From Actinomadura montaniterrae (GTDB taxonomy: Bacteria > Actinomycetota > Actinomycetes > Streptosporangiales > Streptosporangiaceae), in assembly GCF_008923365.1 (NCBI RefSeq), contig NZ_WBMR01000038.1, positions 1-59,467 on the forward strand: a stretch of 59,467 bases of DNA, read 5' to 3'. The number at the start of each line of letters is the position of its first letter. The first letter of the stretch is position 1. Shown in pieces: positions 23,780-34,059 of this stretch. Position numbers and translations under genes: made by a program. The notes under the pieces are model-generated. The model ran no database searches, was not told the origin of the DNA, and worked only from the letters and a program-made list of their open reading frames with translations.

Positions 23780-25261
23780 TCAGGGGGCGGCGAGGCCGCG
23801 CAGGCGGCTCCTGGAGATCTTCCCAGTCGGGGTCCGCGGAAGCGAGGGCACGACGATCACTTCGGACGGGCACTTGTAGTGCGCCATCCGGGACCGGCAG
23901 AACCCGATCACCTCGGCCGGGGTGAGGCCCGCGTCGGTGACGACGGCGGCGCAGACCCGCTGCCCCCAGTGCTCGTCCGGCACGCCGAACACGGCGGTCT
24001 CCACCACGCCCGGCAGCGCCATGATCGTCCGCTCGGTCTCGGCCGGGTGCACGTTCTCCCCGCCGGTGATGATCATGTCGTCGGCGCGGCCCGCGATGTG
24101 CAGGTAGCCGTCCGCGTCGAGGTGGCCGAGGTCGCCGCTGCGCAGCCGGCCCGCCGCGTCGAGGACCTCGCCGGTGCGGGCCGGGTCGCGCCAGTAGCCG
24201 CGCATCATGAAGTCGGACGCGATCACGACCTCGCCCTGCTCGCCCGGCGCGCACTCCTCGCCGGTGCCGGGACGGACCACCGTGAACCGGACGCCGGGGA
24301 TGGGCCGTCCGGTGGCGCCGAGCCGGCCGTCCGGGTCGTCCAGGACGTGGTCGGACGGCTCCAGGTGCGCGCAGAGCCCGCCCGCCTCGGTCAGCCCGTA
24401 CGCCTGCGTGAACCCGACGCCCGCGAGCACCTTCACCGCCGCCTCCAGCAGCGGGCGCGGGATCGGCATGCTGCCGTAGGCGATGTGCCGCAGGTCCGGG
24501 AGGGCGGCGCCGGTGCGGGACAGCTCGTCCAGCACGGTCTTGATCAGCGTCGGCACCATCAGCGCGTGCGTCACCCGGTGGTAGCGCAGCGCGCGGACGA
24601 TCGACGCGGGCGCCGCGTCCGCCAGGAACAGCTGGGTCGTGCCGGACGCCAGCGCCATCTGCACCCAGCACGACCCGGCGACGTGGAACACCGGCGGGAC
24701 GATCAGCGCCGTCGACGACGGCGCCATCGCGAACGGCATCGGCATCGTGTAGCAGGCGTCGTTCGGTCCCCGGTCGAGGAGCACGCCCTTCGGGGCGCCG
24801 GTCGACCCGGACGTGAAGAACAGCAGAGCGGCGTCGCCGGGCTCGGGGACGAGGATCGCGTCCGGGTCGATCGGCCCGTCCGACCAGGGCGGATCGCCGT
24901 CCGGGACGACGTGGTCCGGCTCGGCGAGGCCGGCGCTCCTCGCGTCGGCGACGAGCAGGGCGGGCTCGACGGAGTCCAGCACGGGCCGCAGCTCGGACGG
25001 GTCCAGCCGCCAGTTCAGCCCGGCGAGCACCGCGCGGCGCCGCCACGCGCCGAGCAGCAGGACCGGGTAGGCGACGTCGTTGCGGCCGAGCCAGCCGACG
25101 CGGTCGCCGGGCCCGACGCCGCGCCCCGCGAGGAACGCGGCGGCGCGGTCGGCGGCGGCGTCCAGCTCGCCCCAGGTGATCGAGGTGGCGGTGCCGATGA
25201 CGGCGACCCGGTCCGGTTGCGTCCGCGCGAACTCCCGCACGCGGTCGTCGATGCTGGGCAC
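23780..25261 (-). CDS. AMP-dependent acyl-CoA ligase
   Basis: The 493-residue ANL ligase has the phosphate motif LLFFTSGSTGAPKGVLL, YGLTEAGG, and the C-terminal PRTPTGKISRSRLR with the catalytic Lys. GTG at 25261 is chosen since GGGAGGG lies just upstream; a longer frame from 25309 has no ribosome site and would overlap the acyl-CoA dehydrogenase remnant. It is first intact gene of the ligase-DUF7064-kinase operon. The acid it activates is unknown. Confidence 0.9.
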   Translation of the reverse strand: MPSIDDRVREFARTQPDRVAVIGTATSITWGELDAAADRAAAFLAGRGVGPGDRVGWLGRNDVAYPVLLLGAWRRRAVLAGLNWRLDPSELRPVLDSVEPALLVADARSAGLAEPDHVVPDGDPPWSDGPIDPDAILVPEPGDAALLFFTSGSTGAPKGVLLDRGPNDACYTMPMPFAMAPSSTALIVPPVFHVAGSCWVQMALASGTTQLFLADAAPASIVRALRYHRVTHALMVPTLIKTVLDELSRTGAALPDLRHIAYGSMPIPRPLLEAAVKVLAGVGFTQAYGLTEAGGLCAHLEPSDHVLDDPDGRLGATGRPIPGVRFTVVRPGTGEECAPGEQGEVVIASDFMMRGYWRDPARTGEVLDAAGRLRSGDLGHLDADGYLHIAGRADDMIITGGENVHPAETERTIMALPGVVETAVFGVPDEHWGQRVCAAVVTDAGLTPAEVIGFCRSRMAHYKCPSEVIVVPSLPRTPTGKISRSRLRGLAAP

Positions 25262-25271
25262 GGTGCCCTCC

Positions 25272-25382
25272 CTAGGCTCGGGCGCGGTCGGGGGTGCCGA
25301 GAAGCACATGGTCCGCCTTGGCCCGGCGGTAGTACAGGTGCGCGGGGTGCTCGAACGTGAACCCGATCCCGCCGTGGACGCG
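25272..25382 (-). pseudogene. C-terminal remnant of an acyl-CoA dehydrogenase
   Basis: On the minus strand, 36 codons ending in TAG (25272-25274) read RVHGGIGFTFEHPAHLYYRR and then AKADHVLLGTPDRARA. This is the canonical last helix of acyl-CoA dehydrogenases (QVHGGIGFTWEHDAHLYLRRAK). Homology stops abruptly upstream, where the sequence becomes a terminator hairpin. The remaining 90% of the gene is gone. The stop lies 11 bases before the acyl-CoA ligase GTG, the spacing of an intact operon, so the lost gene once headed it. Confidence 0.8.
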
Positions 25383-25388
25383 GGCGTC

Positions 25389-25418
25389 CCGGCCCCGCCG
25401 TCCGGGCGGCGGGGCCGG
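25389..25418. terminator. Strong hairpin between propeller gene and acyl-CoA dehydrogenase remnant
   Basis: A perfect 12-base stem (25389-25400 with 25407-25418) and a 6-base loop follow the propeller gene stop at 25428. It ends that gene and marks the breakpoint at which acyl-CoA dehydrogenase homology is lost. Confidence 0.75.
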
Positions 25419-25427
25419 AGCGCCGGA

Positions 25428-26516
25428 TCAGCGGAACCGGTCGATCAGCAGCCGGTCCCCGGCGCCGGGCCCGACGCCCCGCACCGACGCGGTGCGGCCG
25501 ACCTGCGCGAGGTCGTAGACCTGCGGCCAGCCGCCCAGGTCGTTGACGGGACGCGGCACGCTCGTCCAGGACGTGCCGTCGAAGTGCCGGTAGTAGGCGG
25601 TGCGGCTGTCCTGCAGCCACACGCCGCCCCGCCCGTCGGGCGCGATGTCGCCGAGGAACCCGACGTCCTGCGCGTAGGTGCGCACCGTCGCGGACGGCGA
25701 CGGCGTCTTCGTCACGGTGAACGCGGTCCCGTCCCAGTGGACGAGGGTCGGGCCGGAGAACAGCGGGTCCTGCGGGAGCGTGTAGAACCAGACGTCGTCC
25801 GGCGACAGCGCGGCGACCTGCAGCACCCAGTGCGGCCAGTCGCCGGGGATGTCCATCTGCGTCCAGCTCGTCCCGTCGTAGTGCCACAGGCCGTCGCCGG
25901 ACGAGGTCGCGCCGCCGGCCCAGACGTCCTTCGGTGTGCGCGCGGCGAGGGCGTCCAGCAGGGTTCCGCTCGCGAGCGCGAGCCCCTTGTCCGTCCAGGC
26001 GCCGCCGGTGCGGCGGAACACGGCGGCACCGCTGCCGTCAGTGTTGGAACCGATCGACCAGGCCCTGCCCCGGGAGTCGACCGAGACCGCCATCGGCAGC
26101 GGGCGCGGGTAGGCGACGGCCTTCCACGCGCGGCCGTTCCAGTGCAGTGCCTTCGCCGTGGCGTCGCCGCCGCCCTGCCCGACGGCCCACACGTTGGACG
26201 GCCCGCCGGACGCGACGTCCACCAGCTCGGGCGCGGTTCCGGCGGGTGCGGTCTGCGGCGTCCAGGCGCCGTGCCGGTAGCTCAGGATCAGCGGGGCGGA
26301 CGAGGACGACTGCGTGCCGACGGCCCAGGCGTGCCCGAGGTCGGGCGCCGTGACCCCGTAGAGCGCCGGGGCGGCCAGTCCGGTGATCTCGGTGGCGGTC
26401 CAGGCGCCGGGCGGGGCGTCGGCTCGCGCGGCGCCGGTCAGGCCGGTCATGCCGGCGCCCGCAAGGGCGGCGGCGAGGGCGAGCGACGCGGTCCGGCGGG
26501 CGGGCAGGGTTCTCAC
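25428..26516 (-). CDS. Secreted beta-propeller-like protein
   Basis: The 362-residue product begins with a Sec signal (MRTLPARRTASLALAAALAGAG... cleaving after ARADA) and then about six to seven repeats. Each carries an HWNG/HYDGTSWT-type Trp motif and a D(V/I)W(A/F) motif (SNVWAVG, KDVWAGG, DDVWFYT, GGVWLQD), the look of a beta-propeller. GTG at 26516 gives a clean signal peptide; an in-frame ATG at 26558 would add 14 residues but has no ribosome site. It acts outside the cell; the ligand is unknown. Confidence 0.75.
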   Translation of the reverse strand: MRTLPARRTASLALAAALAGAGMTGLTGAARADAPPGAWTATEITGLAAPALYGVTAPDLGHAWAVGTQSSSSAPLILSYRHGAWTPQTAPAGTAPELVDVASGGPSNVWAVGQGGGDATAKALHWNGRAWKAVAYPRPLPMAVSVDSRGRAWSIGSNTDGSGAAVFRRTGGAWTDKGLALASGTLLDALAARTPKDVWAGGATSSGDGLWHYDGTSWTQMDIPGDWPHWVLQVAALSPDDVWFYTLPQDPLFSGPTLVHWDGTAFTVTKTPSPSATVRTYAQDVGFLGDIAPDGRGGVWLQDSRTAYYRHFDGTSWTSVPRPVNDLGGWPQVYDLAQVGRTASVRGVGPGAGDRLLIDRFR

Positions 26517-26632
26517 GGGGCGGTCTGCTCCCAGGCGGGGACTCGATCGTGCCAGCATTCACTGGCATGATCGGGCTGTAAAGCCGTCCGGGCCGCCCGT
26601 GGCCGGAACCGGCTACCCGCCGGTAGCTCGCC

Positions 26633-27436
26633 TCACGGGGTCAGCGCCATGCCGTCCAGCACCCGGCCGGCCAGCTCCGCGTCCCCCTTGACCCGCACCT
26701 TCACCGCGTCCGGCCCGCACCGCCCGGCGGTGAGCCGCACGTAGCACTCCCAGTCCATGTCCAGCTCGGCCGTCGCCGCGTCCGGCACCTCGCCCGCGAA
26801 CGCGCCGCGCCCCTCGCCGTCCACCATCACGGCCACCCGGTGCTCCACCGGCCCGCCGATCCGGAACAGCACCGACTGCCCCGGCTCCGCCCCCGCCTTG
26901 CGCGCGACCACGAGCGGCAGCCCCTGGGCGAGGATGTCCCAGAAGCAGCCCGCCGCGGGCGCGTCGAGGTTGCCGGGACGGCCCACCGCGCGCCGCACGT
27001 CCTGCTCGTGCGTCCAGCAGTCCATCGCGCGGAACCCCATGAACAGCGCGTACGTGCCCTGCTTCCCGTTCGGGAGGGTCGTCGGCTCGTCCGGGTCCTG
27101 GCCCGGCAGCTGGGCGAGGCGGCGCTCCAGCACGTCCGCCAGCTCGGCCGCGACCTGCGGCCCGGGAACGGACCGCCGCGCGTGCACGCCGGCCTCCAGG
27201 TACCGCCCGAAGTCGTTGCGGACGTGGCCGAACTCGGGGACCTCGACCTCGGGGGCCGGGTCGCCGAGCAGCGCCGCCTCCACCGAGACCAGGTGGGAGA
27301 ACTGGTCCTTGACCGTCCAGCCCGGGCAGTCGGTCGGGCGGTCCCACTCGGCCGCCCCGAGCGTCGCGGCCAGCGCGAGCGAGGAGCGGACCGTCTGCTC
27401 GAACGCGGCGACGTTCCCGCGCATCTCGTCGTTCAT
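26633..27436 (-). CDS. Maleylpyruvate isomerase family mycothiol-dependent enzyme
   Basis: The 267-residue protein has the DinB/MDMPI fold: the N-terminal four-helix bundle with DCPGWTVKDQFSHLV (metal His48) and CWTHEQDVRRAVG (H143, E144, D146). These are typical of the TIGR03083 mycothiol-dependent family, and a C-terminal SCP2-like lobe carries VRLTAGR. They use mycothiol for isomerisation, conjugation or detoxification. It is a single gene with no obvious operon partner. Confidence 0.87.
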   Translation of the reverse strand: MNDEMRGNVAAFEQTVRSSLALAATLGAAEWDRPTDCPGWTVKDQFSHLVSVEAALLGDPAPEVEVPEFGHVRNDFGRYLEAGVHARRSVPGPQVAAELADVLERRLAQLPGQDPDEPTTLPNGKQGTYALFMGFRAMDCWTHEQDVRRAVGRPGNLDAPAAGCFWDILAQGLPLVVARKAGAEPGQSVLFRIGGPVEHRVAVMVDGEGRGAFAGEVPDAATAELDMDWECYVRLTAGRCGPDAVKVRVKGDAELAGRVLDGMALTP

Positions 27437-27497
27437 CCCGGCGTCCTTCGGCGAGGGGGAAGAGGCGCCCTCAATGTACCGAGACGCCCCGGACGCG

Positions 27498-27535
27498 CCC
27501 GGGCGCCGCCCCTTGGAGGAGAGGCGGCGCCCGGG
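27498..27535. terminator. Hairpin terminator downstream of SGNH hydrolase gene (distal)
   Basis: A perfect 13-base stem, CCCGGGCGCCGCC (27498-27510) with 27523-27535, has a 12-base loop. It lies on the downstream side of the SGNH gene and upstream of the mycothiol enzyme, insulating the two. Confidence 0.7.
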
Positions 27536-27544
27536 CAGGGAGGC

Positions 27545-27570
27545 GGCGCCGTGTCGCCGAACACGGCGCC
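27545..27570. terminator. Second hairpin terminator downstream of SGNH hydrolase gene
   Basis: A perfect 10-base stem, GGCGCCGTGT (27545-27554) with ACACGGCGCC (27561-27570), and a 6-base loop stand in tandem with the hairpin at 27498-27535. Confidence 0.65.
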
Positions 27571-27613
27571 TGCTGGTCTACGGGCTCTGCTGGTCTGCGG
27601 TGCGTGCTGGTCT
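27571..27613. repeat. Three TGCTGGTCT direct repeats with 17-bp period
   Basis: TGCTGGTCT begins at 27571, 27588 and 27605, each 17 bases apart, ending at the SGNH hydrolase stop codon. They lie between that stop and the tandem hairpins. This may be slippage or a binding array. Confidence 0.6.
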
Positions 27614-28464
27614 CAGGACGCGTCGATCGTGTTGCGGATGACGGTGGCGTACGCGGCCTCGCCGGACGCGTTCGGGTGCAGCGGCGCGGCCGCGTGTACC
27701 GGGACGTAGCCCTCCAGCCAGCGCTGGGACGCCGACTGGCACGAGTCGTGCCCGGCGCTCGGCGTGACGAGGTCGATGTAGGTGTCGCCGTGCGCCTCGG
27801 CCTGCCGCTTGATGACCGCGTTCATGCTGTTCACGGCGCCCTGAAGGAAGTTGGCGTCGGTCGGCAGCACGGGCTGCACCGGCCAGCAGCCGTTCGGCTT
27901 GATGTAGAGGCCGTAGCCGGTGACGACGATCCGGGCGTTCGGGGACCGCTGCCGGATACCGTCGAGCACCGCCGACAGCTTCGGCTCGAACTCCGCCGTG
28001 CGCTGCGCGACCTGCGCCTCGTACGTCCCCTTGCAGGGCGTCGCCGTCGGGTCGAGGGTGGCGCAGTTCTGCGCGACGCCGACGAGGCCGACGTCGTTGC
28101 CGCCGATCGTCAGCGTGACCAGGGAGGTGTCCGCGGTCAGCGCGTCGAACTGCGGCGGGACGGTCCCGGTGTCGACGCCCGCGACGCTGGTGCTCTGCGA
28201 CTGCGTCATGTGCTTGGTGGACGCGCCGCTGCACGTCACGTCCGCCAGGTTCAGGCCCATCGCGGAGGCGAGGTCGTGCGCGTAGTTGCGGGTGGACCGG
28301 CCGCAGCCGACGTTGCCGGTGATGTCGGGGATGAGCGGGCCGGACGCCATCGAGTCGCCGAGCGCGACGTACCGTCCCGCCGCCGCGTGCGCGGGCCCGG
28401 CGACCGCCAGGGCCGCGGCCGCCGCCACGATCGAGCCGACAACGCCGCCGAACAGACGCTTCAT
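27613..28464 (-). CDS. Secreted SGNH/GDSL-family esterase
   Basis: The 283-residue protein has a Sec signal (MKRLFGGVVGSIVAAAAALAVAGPAHAA) and the SGNH catalytic blocks: block I YVALGDSMASG (Ser38), block III TIGGNDVG, and block V with a C-terminal HPN (LHPNASGEAAYA). Several cysteines could form disulfides, as in Streptomyces SGNH lipases. It probably hydrolyses esters or lipids outside the cell. It is divergent from the PucR-type regulator and followed by two terminators. Confidence 0.9.
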   Translation of the reverse strand: MKRLFGGVVGSIVAAAAALAVAGPAHAAAGRYVALGDSMASGPLIPDITGNVGCGRSTRNYAHDLASAMGLNLADVTCSGASTKHMTQSQSTSVAGVDTGTVPPQFDALTADTSLVTLTIGGNDVGLVGVAQNCATLDPTATPCKGTYEAQVAQRTAEFEPKLSAVLDGIRQRSPNARIVVTGYGLYIKPNGCWPVQPVLPTDANFLQGAVNSMNAVIKRQAEAHGDTYIDLVTPSAGHDSCQSASQRWLEGYVPVHAAAPLHPNASGEAAYATVIRNTIDAS

Positions 28465-28534
28465 CAGTTCTCTCCCTGGCCGTCATGGACGATGTCGCCG
28501 TGATCGTCCAGACTTTTGACACACCGTTCAATTG

Positions 28535-29893
28535 GTGCGCGCGCAGAGTTTCCCGGGAGCCGTTGTGCCGGAGGACAACAAGGGGCCGCTGAGCACGGCC
28601 GGGCCGCCGTCGGGCGCGCCGGGACCGCCTTCGGGCATGCCGGAGCCGCTGTCGGGCGCGCCGGGGCCGCCTCCGGGCGGGGCCGGGCGGGCGCTGTGCA
28701 TGGGCGGGCGCCCGCTCGCCGCGCATCTGCGGGCGCGCGCGCCGGAGCTGACCCGCCGCGTCCTGGCACGGCTGCTCGACGAGCTGCCCGCCTACGCCGA
28801 GCTGCCGCAGGAGGAGATCGCCGGGGACATCGCCGGGATCGTCCAGCACAGCCTCCGCCAGTTCGCGGACGTGCTGGACCGCCGCCGCCCCGCCGATCCC
28901 GGCGAGTTCGGGCGGCAGCGCGACTCGGCCGCTCTGCGCGCCGAGGAGGGCGTGCCGCTGGAGGCGATCCTCACCGCCTACCGGATCGGCGCGGCGATGG
29001 CCTGGGACGAGCTCGCCGCCGGCGCCCTGCCGTCCGACCTGCCCGACCTGCAGGAGGCGCTCGGCTACTTCGTCGACTTCCAGGCGCGGCTGACCACCGC
29101 CGTCAGCGGCTCCTACCTGGAGGTCCGGCAGGTCCTCGACAGCCAGGAGCAGGGCGGGCGGCACGCGCTGATGACCGCGCTGCTCGCCGGGGAGCCGCTG
29201 GAGAGCATCGCCGGCCGGACCGGGCTGCGGCCCGCCGCCCGGTACGCCGTGCTGACGCTCGCGTTCACCCGGACGCCCGACGAGCGCGGCACCGGCCAGC
29301 GCGCCCGGGTCGCCGCCCGCCGCAAGATCCGCCGCGTCCGGACGGTGCTGGACCGGTTCGCCGGGGAGCCCGCGCTCACCGCGCTCGACGCGGCCGGCGG
29401 CACGGCGCTGCTGCCGTTCGCCGCGCCGCCGTCCTGGGACCTGGTGGACGACCTCGTCGCGCAGGCCGGGAAGGCCGCCGACACCCGCGTCACCGCGGCG
29501 GCGGAGATCACCGGGCCGTCCGGGATCCCCGCCGCCGTCACGCAGACCGCCGAGATCATCGACCTCGTCCGCGAGACGGGCCGCCCGCCCGGCCTGTACC
29601 GGCTCGCCGACGTCCTGCTCGACTACCAGCTCAGCCGGCCGAGCGGCGCGCTGCCCCTGCTCGCCGGGCTGCTCGAGCCGCTCGACCGCAAGCCCGAGCT
29701 GCTGCACACGCTGCGCCGCTACCTGGCGGACGGCCTGGACCGGCGCGCCACCGCGGCGGCCCTGCACGTCCACCCGAACACGGTCGCCTACCGCGTCCGC
29801 CGGATCTGCGAGCTGACCGGCCTCGACCCGGCCCGCCCGGCCGACCTGCAGCTGCTGAACGCGGCGCTGGTGGCGCGCCGGTCACTCGGCTAG
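28535..29893 (+). CDS. PucR/CdaR-type helix-turn-helix regulator
   Basis: The 452-residue protein has an N-terminal domain from about residue 60 (HLRARAPELTRRVLARLLDEL), a GGDEF-like middle region, and the C-terminal PucR helix-turn-helix (ATAAALHVHPNTVAYRVRRICELTG). The start is uncertain. GTG at 28535 includes a Gly/Pro/Ser-rich leader of near-repeats (GPPSGAP), while ATG at 28637 or 28700 would drop it. TTGACA at 28516-28521 suggests a promoter whose -10 would fall inside the long form. Target genes are unknown; the SGNH gene is divergent. Confidence 0.8.
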   Translation: MRAQSFPGAVVPEDNKGPLSTAGPPSGAPGPPSGMPEPLSGAPGPPPGGAGRALCMGGRPLAAHLRARAPELTRRVLARLLDELPAYAELPQEEIAGDIAGIVQHSLRQFADVLDRRRPADPGEFGRQRDSAALRAEEGVPLEAILTAYRIGAAMAWDELAAGALPSDLPDLQEALGYFVDFQARLTTAVSGSYLEVRQVLDSQEQGGRHALMTALLAGEPLESIAGRTGLRPAARYAVLTLAFTRTPDERGTGQRARVAARRKIRRVRTVLDRFAGEPALTALDAAGGTALLPFAAPPSWDLVDDLVAQAGKAADTRVTAAAEITGPSGIPAAVTQTAEIIDLVRETGRPPGLYRLADVLLDYQLSRPSGALPLLAGLLEPLDRKPELLHTLRRYLADGLDRRATAAALHVHPNTVAYRVRRICELTGLDPARPADLQLLNAALVARRSLG

Positions 29894-29902
29894 GACTGGC
29901 CG

Positions 29903-31672
29903 CTAGGGCCAGCGCGGGTCGAGGATGTCGAACTCGTGCGGGAGGCCGAGCGCGTAGCGGGCCTTGTCGTTGGCCTTGAAGAGCGTCCACAGCGGCGACT
30001 CGTAGAGCTGGTGCACCGAGCAGCGCGACGCGGTCGACCCGGCCGCGTCCAGCAGCGCGTTCACCGCCTGCCGGCCGCCCTGGTTGGCGCCCTCCATCGT
30101 CGTCACGTTGATCGGCGTCTTCACCCAGTCGCCGGCGAGGAACAGGTTCGGGATCTTCGTCTTGGCGTCGGGGCGCAGCTTCCACGAGCCGGGCTGCTGG
30201 ATGAACAGCGGCGTGTCGTTGGTGACGCCGCTGCCGCTGCGCACGATCGCCGGGTCGAGGAACCACGAGTGCAGCATGTCGTCGGTGAGGACGGTGCCGG
30301 TGTCGTTGAGGTGGGCCTTGATCTCGGCCCACGTCTCCGCGGCGATCTCGGCGGGCGTGCACTCGCTCGCCTTCTTCTTGTTGAACGTGCCGGGGGTGAA
30401 CCAATCGGAGATGATGGACGACAGGCAGTCCTGCACGGTGCCGTCGCCGTAGGTGGAGAAGTCCCGCTTCCAGAACTGCTCCTGGCTGATGGACGTGACC
30501 GCCCACGCGGAGTCGCCGTAGTTGACGTGGCCGGGCGCCAGCGGCAGTTTCTTCTTGAGGAAGAATTGCAGGCCGGTCATCCAGTCGGTGCGCAGGCCCT
30601 TGATTCCGGCGAGCGACGGGTCCGCCTTGAGGATGTCGGTGCTGAGCAGGTTCACGGCCCGCTCGCACGGCATGGAGACGATGTAGTAGTCGGCCGTGAC
30701 CGTGCTGGAGCTCCCGTTCGCGGTGACCCCGGCGCCGGTGATGGCGCCGCCGGAGATCTGCAGCGAGTCGACGTTGTAGCCGACGTGGAAGGTGACGCCG
30801 AGGCTCTTCAGGTGCGCGATCCATGGGTCGAGCCACATCTCCGACGTCGACCCGTCCAGGACCCGGTCGACGGTCCCGCCGGGCTCGTTGCCGAGGTCGA
30901 GGATGCTCCACACCGTCGCCTCGCCGACCTTGGCGATCGAGTGGGTGCTGGCGTCCTTGGACTTGGTCGCGGCCAGGTTGCGGATCGTCCCGTCGGCGAT
31001 GAACTTGTTGTACTCGTCGGAGAACCGGTCGGCGCGGATGTAGTCCGACCACGTGATGTTCTCCCACTGCCCGAGCTTGCGCGCGTCGCAGCTCGTGACG
31101 TAGACGAGCAGTTTCTGCGCGGCGAACGCCGCCTCCGTGAGCGACAGTTTCGCGACCGTCTGCAGCCCGGACTGGATCGTCGCCAGGAAGCTGGCCTTGT
31201 CGTAGATGCTGGAGTTCGGCGGCAGCGGGAACGGGAACGGAATGGTCAGGTCGGGCCGTCCCTGCCGCGCCATCATGTACGCGTCGGCGCGGACGAGGTT
31301 GTCCCAGCATCCGTTCTTGTTGCCGGGGAACGGCGTCCGGCGCATGTTGTCGGTGAGGTTGAAGTAGAAGCCGGGGAAGAACCGGAACCCGTGCTCGCCC
31401 GGGAGGTCGAGGCGCCCGCCCGTGCCGGTGCCGGGCGGGAAGATGCTGCGCGCCTTCCCGCCGAGGGCCGTGCGTTCGTAGACGTCGACCTGGAAGCCGC
31501 GGTCGGCCAGTTCGTGGGCCGCGCTGAGCCCGGCGACGCCGCCGCCGAGGACCGCGACCCGTTTCCCGCCGGCGGCCCGCGCCGGCGCCGGTCCCATCGC
31601 CATGACGCCCGCCGTGGCGGCGCCCACCAGTCCGGCGTCGCGCAGGAACCGCCTGCGCGTGGTCTCACCCAT
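29903..31672 (-). CDS. Tat-exported FAD-dependent amine oxidase/phytoene-desaturase-like protein
   Basis: The 589-residue flavoprotein begins with a twin-arginine signal (TRRRFLRDAGLVGAATAGVMAM). It continues with an FAD Rossmann motif (RVAVLGGGVAGLSAAHELADRG) and ends in the NAD-binding-8/amine-oxidase closing motif (NLFLAGDWVKTPINVTTMEGANQGGRQAVNALL). It resembles 15-cis-phytoene desaturase/hydroxysqualene dehydroxylase-like proteins, but an exported cofactor-loaded form is notable. The ATG at 31672 follows GAGGAGGTCACC. No pathway partner is adjacent; the substrate is unknown. Confidence 0.85.
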   Translation of the reverse strand: MGETTRRRFLRDAGLVGAATAGVMAMGPAPARAAGGKRVAVLGGGVAGLSAAHELADRGFQVDVYERTALGGKARSIFPPGTGTGGRLDLPGEHGFRFFPGFYFNLTDNMRRTPFPGNKNGCWDNLVRADAYMMARQGRPDLTIPFPFPLPPNSSIYDKASFLATIQSGLQTVAKLSLTEAAFAAQKLLVYVTSCDARKLGQWENITWSDYIRADRFSDEYNKFIADGTIRNLAATKSKDASTHSIAKVGEATVWSILDLGNEPGGTVDRVLDGSTSEMWLDPWIAHLKSLGVTFHVGYNVDSLQISGGAITGAGVTANGSSSTVTADYYIVSMPCERAVNLLSTDILKADPSLAGIKGLRTDWMTGLQFFLKKKLPLAPGHVNYGDSAWAVTSISQEQFWKRDFSTYGDGTVQDCLSSIISDWFTPGTFNKKKASECTPAEIAAETWAEIKAHLNDTGTVLTDDMLHSWFLDPAIVRSGSGVTNDTPLFIQQPGSWKLRPDAKTKIPNLFLAGDWVKTPINVTTMEGANQGGRQAVNALLDAAGSTASRCSVHQLYESPLWTLFKANDKARYALGLPHEFDILDPRWP

Positions 31673-31746
31673 GGTGACCTCCTCTGGCGCTCCGGCTCTC
31701 CCGGAGCCCGCAGGGCGCCCCGCGCCCCCGACCGGGCGCTGCATAA

Positions 31747-31767
31747 GTGTTGAGTTACTTGTAACAC
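31747..31767. promoter_or_regulatory. Nested inverted repeat (GTTAC-TT-GTAAC within GTGTT...AACAC)
   Basis: The inner perfect palindrome at 31754-31765 is nested in outer arms at 31747-31751 and 31763-31767, about 75 bases upstream of the Tat flavin oxidase start. TTAC/GTAA palindromes are typical of TetR and MarR operators. No regulator gene adjoins. Confidence 0.5.
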
Positions 31768-31800
31768 GCTATTAACGCGCCGCCAATAGCAACTGAAAGC

Positions 31801-31834
31801 ACGCCAACACCGGCCACACGCCAACACCGGCCAC
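31801..31834. repeat. Perfect 17-bp tandem duplication
   Basis: ACGCCAACACCGGCCAC occurs twice head to tail (31801-31817 and 31818-31834) in the gap between the EF-G terminator and the flavin-oxidase operator. Confidence 0.8.
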
Positions 31835-31864
31835 GCGCCGCCGCCGCGTCCGGCCGCGCTGAGG

Positions 31865-31899
31865 GACCGGCCGCACGGGCGGGGCCCGTGCGGCCGGTC
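31865..31899. terminator. Hairpin terminator after the EF-G paralog
   Basis: A perfect 16-base stem (31865-31880 with 31884-31899) with a 3-base GGG loop lies four bases after the EF-G stop on the minus strand. Confidence 0.8.
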
Positions 31900-31902
31900 G
31901 GG

Positions 31903-33933
<2,031 letters not shown>

Positions 33934-33968
33934 CGGGAATCACTCCTTTTCTGGCTCTCGCCGGCAGC

Positions 33969-33989
33969 GCCGCGGAAATGTTCCGCGGC
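33969..33989. promoter_or_regulatory. Hairpin GCCGCGGAA-N3-TTCCGCGGC upstream of EF-G paralog
   Basis: A perfect 9-base stem with a 3-base loop lies 36-56 bases upstream of the EF-G start and downstream of the SCO6745-family gene. It could terminate that gene or act as a 5'-leader element. Confidence 0.5.
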
Positions 33990-34059
33990 CACGCGACGAT
34001 AACCGCGGGCCCGGAATCGGCGCCAAGGGTTTTCCGGCGCTTTCCGGGCCCGGGAGCGA

